A DNA stretch of 8,523 bases from CAZLQG01 sp964561655. GTDB taxonomy: Bacteria; Patescibacteriota; Doudnabacteria; UBA920. The translations under genes and the position numbers were made by a program. Of this stretch, positions 1 to 4,529 are shown one piece after another. The notes under the pieces are model-generated. The model did no database searches, had not been told where the DNA came from, and was given only the letters and a program-made list of their open reading frames with translations. The DNA lies in the NCBI GenBank assembly GCA_964561655.1, contig CAZLQG010000032.1, forward strand, positions 1 through 8,523, read 5' to 3'. Numbering within the stretch: position 1 is the first letter of the stretch; each line of letters starts with the position of its first letter.

Positions 1-50
1 TATCCGAAGAGCGTTTTCGGTTAGCGCCCAAGTCTTGCTCTGCCGGCCGC

Positions 51-311
51 ATGCATATGCTTCGGGTCCCTGAAGAAACGTACTTAGCTGTAAGGCGGTA
101 CGCCGAAGCAGGTGGGCTGGATTTAACCAAGCAGGCAACAAACCTCTTGGTTGCGGGGTTGGAGCTTTTAAAAAAGAGCAGTAGCGCAAAATTGCCGCTC
201 GGAAAGGAGGAGCTAAAGCGCCGAATCAGATGCGCGCTGGACAAGCGAAGCCGGTCGGAGAATATCCGACAAGGTTTTTCGTTAATCTGGCAGGCGCTGA
301 AGTGGCGTTAG
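51..311 (+). CDS. Small protein of unknown function, possibly ribbon-helix-helix
   Basis: An 86-residue ORF ending in TAG. The N-terminal part (MLRVPEETYLAVRRYAEAGG, then an amphipathic stretch ending NLLVAGLELL at about residues 30-40) has the pattern of a ribbon-helix-helix fold: a short strand with a 'vPeetY' turn, a first helix, and a second helix rich in Leu and Ala. The rest is basic (many Arg/Lys) and ends in two Trp residues. That pattern suggests a small DNA-binding protein, but no family is recognised with confidence. The frame is open to the window edge, so the gene could start upstream; ATG at 57 is another possible start, and neither has a Shine-Dalgarno sequence. It is visibly more GC-rich than the downstream genes. 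A strong hairpin follows it, which suggests a separate transcript from prfB. A non-coding explanation is not excluded. Confidence 0.45.
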   Translation: MHMLRVPEETYLAVRRYAEAGGLDLTKQATNLLVAGLELLKKSSSAKLPLGKEELKRRIRCALDKRSRSENIRQGFSLIWQALKWR

Positions 312-333
312 ATTCGGGAGAATCAAATTCGAC

Positions 334-374
334 GGAGGCCGTAGCGTATGGGGAACGCCGGCCTCCTTAATTTT
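334..374 (+). terminator. Strong GC-rich hairpin, probable terminator
   Basis: GGAGGCCG at 334-341 pairs perfectly with CGGCCTCC at 359-366. After a 2-nt bulge (TA), GCGT at 344-347 pairs with ACGC at 355-358, around a 7-nt loop. The tail TTAATTTT is T-rich but broken by AA. The site lies between the small ORF and prfB, where a terminator for the upstream gene makes sense. The imperfect T tract leaves open a role as a 5' structured element. Confidence 0.6.
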
Positions 375-384
375 GAGTAGATTA

Positions 385-413
385 TTTATAAAGAATAAGT
401 TAGAATATATAAG
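385..413 (+). promoter_or_regulatory. Candidate promoter of prfB
   Basis: TTTATA (4/6 to the -35 consensus) and TATAAG (5/6 to the -10) are separated by 17 nt. A start near position 420 would leave a leader of about 16 nt before the ATG at 436. The site follows the hairpin directly. The region is AT-rich, so a chance match is possible. Confidence 0.3.
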
Positions 414-435
414 ACTGATAGGACAAATAAGACTT

Positions 436-1536
436 ATGAACGAGTTTATCAAGCGTTTAGAAAATCTTAAATCTGAAATCTTAAATCTTAAAATTTACTT
501 AAACCTGCCGCAGAAGGAGCAGAGGGTTTTGGAATTGGAAGAGCAGATGCAGACCAAGGATTTCTGGGCCGATAACAAATCCGCGCAAAAGGTGAGCCAG
601 GAATACAATCAGCTTAAAAGTTTTTACGAATTTTGGCAGAATTTGGAAAAAAATGTAAAAGAAATTTTGGATTTAGTTAAGAATAACAGGGACGAATCTA
701 AAGACACGGTTCAGTATCTTCAAAAACAAGTTGAAGAGTTGGAAAATCAGTACAAAAAAAATCGTTTTGTGGCGTTATTAAGCAAAAAATACGATGACCA
801 CAACGCGATTTTTTCAATCCACAGCGGCGCCGGGGGAGTGGACGCGCAAGATTGGGCGGAAATGTTACTTAGGATGATGCTTAGATATTGTGAGCGCAAA
901 GGTTTGACATCTGACGTTTTGGAAGTAAGCAAGGGTGAGCAGGGCGGGGTAAAATCTGCGGTGGTGGAAGTAAAAGGCTCTTACGCTTTTGGTTTGCTTA
1001 AAAGCGAAGCAGGCGTCCATCGCTTAGTGAGATTGTCGCCTTTTAATCCCGCTCATACGCGCGAAACATCTTTTGTTTTAATGGAATTGCTTCCGGAGTT
1101 GGAAGAAAAAGAACAGCTTGAAATCAACCCTAAGTATTTAAAGATTGAAACTTCTACAGCTTCAGGACACGGCGGCCAGAGCGTGAACACCACTTATTCC
1201 GCGGTGCGCATTACCCATATCCCAACTGGGATAAAGGTTAGCATACAAAACGAACGCTCCCAGCACCAAAACCGGGAAGTAGCTATGAAAATTTTAATGT
1301 CGCGCCTAAAAGTTTTGGAAGAAGAAAAATTGCAAAAGGAAAAGCAGGCCATTCGGGGAGAGTTTAAGTCCGCGGAATGGGGGAATCAGATTCGTTCTTA
1401 TGTGCTGCATCCTTATAAAATGGTTAAAGACCATCGCACGAATTTCGAAACCTCGGACCCGGATTCCGTTTTAAACGGGGAACTGGATGAGTTTGTGGAA
1501 CAGTACCTTGAACAAGCAGTAAGCAATAAGCAATAA
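436..1536 (+). CDS. prfB: Peptide chain release factor 2 (RF2)
   Basis: Releases finished peptides from the ribosome at UAA and UGA stops. The product is 366 residues from the ATG at 436, the usual RF2 length. A coiled-coil N-terminal domain spans about 1-110. The recognition motif SPF is at 201-203 (RF1 has PxT there), and the catalytic GGQ at 246-248 sits in SGHGGQSVN, followed by SAVRITHIPTG and the SQHQN segment. GHGGQSVN replaces the common GAGGQHVN; GGQ itself is intact. The ORF extends upstream to TTG 373, but that start lies next to the hairpin tail and adds 21 residues the family lacks. AGGA at 420-423 is a weak ribosome site for ATG 436. There is no in-frame UGA or CTTTGAC slip site near codon 26, so it is made without the programmed frameshift known from E. 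coli. The tail AVSNKQ and the stop lie within a heptamer repeat. prfB before ftsEX is a common bacterial gene order. Confidence 0.97.
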   Translation: MNEFIKRLENLKSEILNLKIYLNLPQKEQRVLELEEQMQTKDFWADNKSAQKVSQEYNQLKSFYEFWQNLEKNVKEILDLVKNNRDESKDTVQYLQKQVEELENQYKKNRFVALLSKKYDDHNAIFSIHSGAGGVDAQDWAEMLLRMMLRYCERKGLTSDVLEVSKGEQGGVKSAVVEVKGSYAFGLLKSEAGVHRLVRLSPFNPAHTRETSFVLMELLPELEEKEQLEINPKYLKIETSTASGHGGQSVNTTYSAVRITHIPTGIKVSIQNERSQHQNREVAMKILMSRLKVLEEEKLQKEKQAIRGEFKSAEWGNQIRSYVLHPYKMVKDHRTNFETSDPDSVLNGELDEFVEQYLEQAVSNKQ

Positions 1537-1544
1537 GCAGTAAG
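1517..1544 (+). repeat. Four tandem heptamers CARTAAG across the prfB stop
   Basis: Four exact units occur back to back: CAGTAAG, CAATAAG, CAATAAG, CAGTAAG. The prfB stop codon (1534-1536) lies inside the third unit, so the repeat encodes the last residues of RF2. Because 7 is not a multiple of 3, the TAA triplets at 1520, 1527, 1534 and 1541 cover all three forward frames. Confidence 0.85.
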
Positions 1545-1545
1545 T

Positions 1546-1573
1546 TTGGGAAAGCAAAAAAATTTGTTATAAT
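1546..1573 (+). promoter_or_regulatory. Probable extended -10 promoter for ftsEX
   Basis: A perfect TATAAT at 1568-1573 is preceded by TG plus one base (TGTTATAAT), the extended -10 form. TTGGGA (4/6) lies 16 nt upstream. Transcription would start near 1580, about 39 nt before ftsE. The promoter sits between the heptamer array and its inverted copy. Confidence 0.6.
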
Positions 1574-1580
1574 TTATCTA

Positions 1581-1601
1581 CTTATTACTTATGGCTTACG
1601 G
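1581..1601 (-). repeat. Inverted copy of the heptamer array
   Basis: Read on the minus strand, this segment is three heptamers: CCGTAAG, CCATAAG, TAATAAG. They share the RTAAG/ATAAG core of the array at 1517-1544, but in opposite orientation. The two arrays can pair imperfectly around the promoter region. Confidence 0.6.
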
Positions 1602-1618
1602 CTGAATCCCGAAACAAA

Positions 1619-2296
1619 ATGATTAAGTTTGTAAATGTTGTTAAACATTACGACGGCATCAAAGCTTTAGACGACGTGAATTTGGAAATACATCACGGCG
1701 AGTTTATTTCTTTGGTAGGCATGTCGGGCGCCGGAAAAACCACCATGTTTAAGATGCTTTTGGGCGAAGAGCCGGTGGATGAAGGCAAAATTTTAATTGA
1801 TGGGATAGATATTGCTGACGTAAGAAAACAGGATTTGCCTTTTTTAAGGAGAAAAATCGGCATGGTTTTCCAGGATATGAAGCTGCTTCCCGCCAGAACG
1901 GCCTTTGAAAACGTAAGCTTTGCCATGGAAGTCTGCGGGTATAAGAAAGACATGATTGATACGGACGTGCCGAAAATTTTAGAATTAGTGGGCTTGGCCC
2001 ATAAGCACAGGTATTTTCCTGACCAAATGTCCGGCGGAGAAAAACAGAGACTGGCTATTGCCCGCGCGCTTTCGCACCGCCCCGTGCTTTTGCTGGCCGA
2101 CGAACCTACGGGGAATTTGGACGAAATTAATGCCAGTGAGGTGCTTGAGCTTTTGCTTAAAATCAACCGTCTTGGTACGACCGTGCTTTTGGCCACTCAC
2201 GCTGTAGAACTGGTGAATAAAATAAAAAAGAAAGTGGTTACTATAGAAAATGGCAAAATTATTAGGGAGCAGGAAAAAGGAAAATATCAGCTTTAA
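1619..2296 (+). CDS. ftsE: Cell division ATP-binding protein FtsE
   Basis: Cytoplasmic ATPase of the FtsEX complex. In characterised bacteria it drives FtsX to activate cell-wall hydrolases at the division septum. The product is 225 residues, full length for the family. All ABC ATPase motifs are present: Walker A GMSGAGKTT (34-42), Q-loop Q85 in VFQD, signature MSGGE (137-141), Walker B VLLLADE (156-162), D-loop NLD (166-168) and switch H194 in ATHA. The VFQDMKLLPARTAFENV segment is typical of FtsE rather than of other LolD/MacB-like ATPases, and ftsX follows directly. ATG 1619 is the natural start; it has no clear Shine-Dalgarno sequence. An extended -10 promoter upstream suggests ftsEX can be transcribed apart from prfB. 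Confidence 0.96.
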   Translation: MIKFVNVVKHYDGIKALDDVNLEIHHGEFISLVGMSGAGKTTMFKMLLGEEPVDEGKILIDGIDIADVRKQDLPFLRRKIGMVFQDMKLLPARTAFENVSFAMEVCGYKKDMIDTDVPKILELVGLAHKHRYFPDQMSGGEKQRLAIARALSHRPVLLLADEPTGNLDEINASEVLELLLKINRLGTTVLLATHAVELVNKIKKKVVTIENGKIIREQEKGKYQL

Positions 2297-2297
2297 T

Positions 2298-2320
2298 TAA
2301 TAACTATTGGCTAATAACTA
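2298..2320 (+). repeat. Degenerate period-7 repeat between ftsE and ftsX
   Basis: TAATAACTA occurs at 2298-2306 and again at 2312-2320, exactly 14 bases apart. Read as heptamers this is TAATAAC, TATTGGC, TAATAAC, TA. It begins directly after the ftsE stop and ends two bases before the ftsX start, so it fills the spacer. Confidence 0.6.
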
Positions 2321-2322
2321 AA

Positions 2323-3240
2323 GTGTTGGACTCTCTATCCTTTTTTAGGATAATCAAAACTGGTTTTATAAATTTTTGGCGGAACTGGCTGCTCTCCACT
2401 GCCGCGACTATGGTAATGACGATTACGCTGGTTATTTTCGCTGTGCTGTTTTTGTTGTTTGCCTTAACCAATTATTCTATCAGTACCATCAAGGACACGG
2501 TTGACATTAGTGTTTATTTTAAACCGGGCGTAGGGGAGCAGCAAATCTTAAGCATAAAAACAGAACTGGAGCAGAATTCAAAGGTTAAACGCATAGATTA
2601 TACCTCTGCCGCACAGGCTTTGGAAGAATTCAAACGGCGCCACGCGGGCGACCCTTTAATTACACAGTCTTTGAACGAACTTAATGACAATCCTTTGCCG
2701 GCGACATTAAATATAAAAGCCGACAAATTGGATGATTACCCGGAAATCGCGCAAGGTTTGCAGAATGACCGCTATGAAGGTTTTTTCTCCAAAGTCAATT
2801 TTGAAGACACCCGTCCTGTTATAGACCGGCTCAACAAAATTTTAAGCTTTATTGTTACCGGCGGAATTATTTTGATAATAATTTTCTCGCTCATTGCGAT
2901 TTTAGTGATTTATAATACCATCACGCTCACTATCTACAACCGCAGGGAAGAGGTGGAAATTATGCGCCTGGTGGGAGCGACGAATGGATATATCCGCGGG
3001 CCGTTCATTGTTGAGGCTTTGCTGTATAGCCTGTTTGCTACGGTTATCACCGGCCTTTTGGTTTTACCGATCTTTTCCAATGTGCTGCCAAAGATTGCCG
3101 TATTTGTAAATCCGGGCATGAACGTTTTTAACCAGAATATCTTTAGTTTTTGGTTTTTAATAGGTTTATTGTTGATAACTTCCGTAGTTTTGTCGGTATT
3201 TTCCACCTTTTTGGCAATCCGCAGGTATTTAACGGTTTAA
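2323..3240 (+). CDS. ftsX: Cell division protein FtsX
   Basis: Membrane partner of FtsE, which it couples to periplasmic or extracellular wall-hydrolase activation. The product is 305 residues with the standard topology: TM1 about 25-48, a large extracytoplasmic domain about 50-172, then TM2 174-200, TM3 225-250 and TM4 275-299. Family motifs are visible: LPATLNIK (125-132) in the outer domain, and EEVEIMRLVGAT (209-220) before TM3, which in this fold contacts the ATPase. The start is GTG 2323, with TTG 2326 the next codon; neither has a Shine-Dalgarno sequence, so translation may depend on coupling to ftsE 26 nt upstream. The operon ends here with a strong terminator. No EnvC, RipC or other peptidoglycan hydrolase partner lies in this window, so its target here is unknown. 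Confidence 0.95.
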   Translation: MLDSLSFFRIIKTGFINFWRNWLLSTAATMVMTITLVIFAVLFLLFALTNYSISTIKDTVDISVYFKPGVGEQQILSIKTELEQNSKVKRIDYTSAAQALEEFKRRHAGDPLITQSLNELNDNPLPATLNIKADKLDDYPEIAQGLQNDRYEGFFSKVNFEDTRPVIDRLNKILSFIVTGGIILIIIFSLIAILVIYNTITLTIYNRREEVEIMRLVGATNGYIRGPFIVEALLYSLFATVITGLLVLPIFSNVLPKIAVFVNPGMNVFNQNIFSFWFLIGLLLITSVVLSVFSTFLAIRRYLTV

Positions 3241-3275
3241 CAGGGGCTTGCAAAAAATTTTGAAACGTATATACT

Positions 3276-3321
3276 GAAAAAGAGCCCAAGAAGCGGTCTC
3301 TCCGCAAGCAGGGCTTTTTTT
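3276..3321 (+). terminator. Intrinsic terminator after ftsX
   Basis: AGCCC (3283-3287) pairs with GGGCT (3311-3315), and an inner GCGG/CCGC stem (3293-3296 with 3302-3305) caps the hairpin. Seven T residues (3315-3321) follow, and the preceding A tract can pair with them. This is a textbook intrinsic terminator closing the prfB-ftsE-ftsX unit. Confidence 0.9.
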
Positions 3322-3322
3322 G

Positions 3323-3352
3323 TTGATTAACCGCAGATACACAGATTATCAT
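3323..3352 (+). promoter_or_regulatory. Candidate promoter before rplI
   Basis: TTGATT (4/6) and TATCAT (5/6) are 18 nt apart, just after the terminator. A new promoter is needed somewhere in this spacer for rplI. The match is moderate, and it overlaps the CAGAT repeat. Confidence 0.28.
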
Positions 3353-3402
3353 AGATAACGCTGATATATATCTGTGTGATCTGTACTTATCTGTATATCT
3401 GT
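3333..3402. repeat. CAGAT/ATCTG inverted repeat cluster in the rplI leader
   Basis: The left half carries GCAGAT, ACAGAT and ATAGAT (3333, 3341, 3351). The right half carries ATCTGT four times (3370, 3379, 3389, 3397). The segment 3334-3346 is complementary to 3370-3383 over 13 pairs with a single bulged base, giving a long hairpin about 25 nt before the rplI start. Similar ATCTG-rich spacers occur in other bacterial genomes (recalled, not searched). Confidence 0.75.
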
Positions 3403-3407
3403 GATTT

Positions 3408-3851
3408 ATGAAAGTAATTTTTATTAAAGATCAGCCGGGGGGAGGAAAGAAAGGCGAGGTAAAGGAAGTTTCTTCGGGTTTTGCCAATAATTTTTTAATT
3501 CCCAAAGGTTTTGCCTTGGCTGTGACGGTGCAAAACCAATCCAAGATAGAAAAAGAGGCAAGAGAGGCGGAAAAGAAAAAACATAAAGCAGAGGCAAGGT
3601 TGGAAGCGTTAAAGAAACAATTGGAATCCCAAGTCTTTGAGGTTAAAGTAAGAATAGGGGACAAGGGGCAAATTTACGGCGGAGTGCACGAAAAAGAAAT
3701 TATTGAAGTGTTGAAATCTAAAATAGGATTTGGCTTAGATAAAAACCAAATTGAAATAAGCGCGCCAATTAAAGAACTTGGCGAGCACAAAATAAAAGTA
3801 AAATTAGACGGCTCGCTTTCCGCTATCCTAACAATAAAAGTGGGAGGCTAA
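3408..3851 (+). CDS. rplI: 50S ribosomal protein bL9
   Basis: Large-subunit protein that binds 23S rRNA near the base of the L1 stalk and helps keep the reading frame. The product is 147 residues, normal for bL9. The N-terminal RNA-binding domain shows the family signature from GGGKKGEVKEVSSGFANNFL to PKGFA (about residues 12-36). A charged connecting helix follows (about 43-75), then the C-terminal domain with IGDKGQIYGGV and the LGEHKIKVKL strand. The ATG at 3408 starts directly at the conserved MKVIFI and has no Shine-Dalgarno sequence. The leader upstream is a repeat-rich hairpin. bL9 is reported missing from some CPR lineages, so its presence helps narrow placement, consistent with but not proof of a Parcubacteria-type genome. 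The next gene follows after 3 nt. Confidence 0.96.
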   Translation: MKVIFIKDQPGGGKKGEVKEVSSGFANNFLIPKGFALAVTVQNQSKIEKEAREAEKKKHKAEARLEALKKQLESQVFEVKVRIGDKGQIYGGVHEKEIIEVLKSKIGFGLDKNQIEISAPIKELGEHKIKVKLDGSLSAILTIKVGG

Positions 3852-3854
3852 AAT

Positions 3855-4502
3855 ATGAAGCTTCAGGGAAAAGATAAAATTTGTATCGCGGTGGTAGTGA
3901 TGTTGGCAGGCATCGCGGGAATTTTTCTGCTGTATAAATTTAATGATTTTTCCAACAGAGAAACCGTTGACGTATTGGAAACCTATGTGCAAAGAGTCAG
4001 ACATAAACCGGAAATATTGGACAATCAGATAATCGGAGAATCGAATAGCCCCTCGACTTCGCTTGGGGCAGTTGGCGGTATCGCCAACTGGCAGACTTAT
4101 AGGAACGAAGAGTATGGGTTTGAGTTTGAATACCCAAATGGAGGATTTATAGAAAATGAAGATGAGAATTGTTCTTATGTTAGACTTCAAAATTATACAG
4201 ACTCATCCTATGGTTTTGGTGAAGGAAATTATTTTATCCAAATCCGCATTAGCGATCAGAAATATGGTAAGGCTCCGGTTTTGGCCTGTAGTGAAAGCGT
4301 GCCTAGTGGGCAAACAGTAACATCGGGGAGCTATTTAGGATTTATGGGAGAAGTGTTATATGTGGGAGGCCCTGGAGGATCTATGTATGAATTGTGTTTG
4401 GAGAAACCAGGAGTACAAGTTCGCACTGTTGTAGCAGTAGCAAGAAGTAATCAAATATTAGCTGAACAAATCCTTTCCACTTTTAAATTTATTGAAAATT
4501 AA
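3855..4502 (+). CDS. Membrane-anchored extracytoplasmic protein of unknown function
   Basis: A 215-residue protein of no recognised named family. An N-terminal membrane segment lies at about 8-29 (KICIAVVVMLAGIAGIFLLY) after a short basic head, with no lipobox, so it is likely an uncleaved signal anchor with the rest outside. A linker (about 30-78) contains SNSPSTSLGAVGG, encoded by two hairpins. The outer domain begins WQTYRNEEYGFEFEYP (79-94) and ends ILSTFKFIEN, a combination recalled from many CPR surface proteins. Three Cys residues (106, 145, 181) fall in this domain and could form a disulfide. GGGAGG at 3842-3847, inside the rplI end, is the clearest Shine-Dalgarno in the window and lies 7 nt before this ATG, so translation is probably coupled to rplI. 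The stop codon lies within an AT-rich heptamer repeat. Confidence 0.8.
   Translation: MKLQGKDKICIAVVVMLAGIAGIFLLYKFNDFSNRETVDVLETYVQRVRHKPEILDNQIIGESNSPSTSLGAVGGIANWQTYRNEEYGFEFEYPNGGFIENEDENCSYVRLQNYTDSSYGFGEGNYFIQIRISDQKYGKAPVLACSESVPSGQTVTSGSYLGFMGEVLYVGGPGGSMYELCLEKPGVQVRTVVAVARSNQILAEQILSTFKFIEN
4048..4090 (+). repeat. Paired GC-rich hairpins inside a coding region
   Basis: GCCCC (4048-4052) pairs with GGGGC (4065-4069), with an inner CG/CG pair. This abuts CAGTTGGCG (4069-4077), which is perfectly complementary to CGCCAACTG (4082-4090) around a 4-nt loop. The block encodes the linker of the membrane-anchored protein and is more GC-rich than its surroundings. This suggests insertion of a small palindromic element in frame. 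Confidence 0.7.
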
Positions 4503-4520
4503 AAATTAAGAATTTAAAAT
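4492..4520 (+). promoter_or_regulatory. Candidate promoter for pyrG
   Basis: TTGAAA (4492-4497, 5/6) and TAAAAT (4515-4520, 5/6) are separated by 17 nt. Transcription from about 4527 would make the pyrG message almost leaderless, consistent with the absence of a Shine-Dalgarno sequence. The segment is nearly all A and T, so chance matches are easy. Confidence 0.35.
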
Positions 4521-4522
4521 TT
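4495..4522 (+). repeat. AT-rich heptamer array across a stop codon
   Basis: The segment divides into AAAATTA, AAAATTA, AGAATTT and AAAATTT. The stop codon of the upstream gene (4500-4502) spans the junction of the first two units. The period of 7 and the position over the stop match the array at the end of prfB, although the unit sequence differs. Confidence 0.5.
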
Positions 4523-4529
4523 ATTTCAT

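Noticed and set aside
373..435. Upstream TTG start for prfB, adding 21 residues
   Set aside because: It lies in the tail of the preceding hairpin, the added residues have no RF2 counterpart, and ATG 436 gives the normal length.
1693..2196. Long open frame antisense to ftsE
   Set aside because: It mirrors the codon pattern of a fully conserved ABC ATPase, and the Ser/Pro-rich product has no recognisable domain.
3246..3309. GCTTGC and GCAAGC as an alternative stem before the ftsX terminator
   Set aside because: Only six pairs over a long loop; the main terminator stem is far stronger.
3333..3402. CRISPR-like array before rplI
   Set aside because: Units are only about 6 bp at irregular 8-10 bp spacing with no spacers between long repeats, and no cas genes are present.
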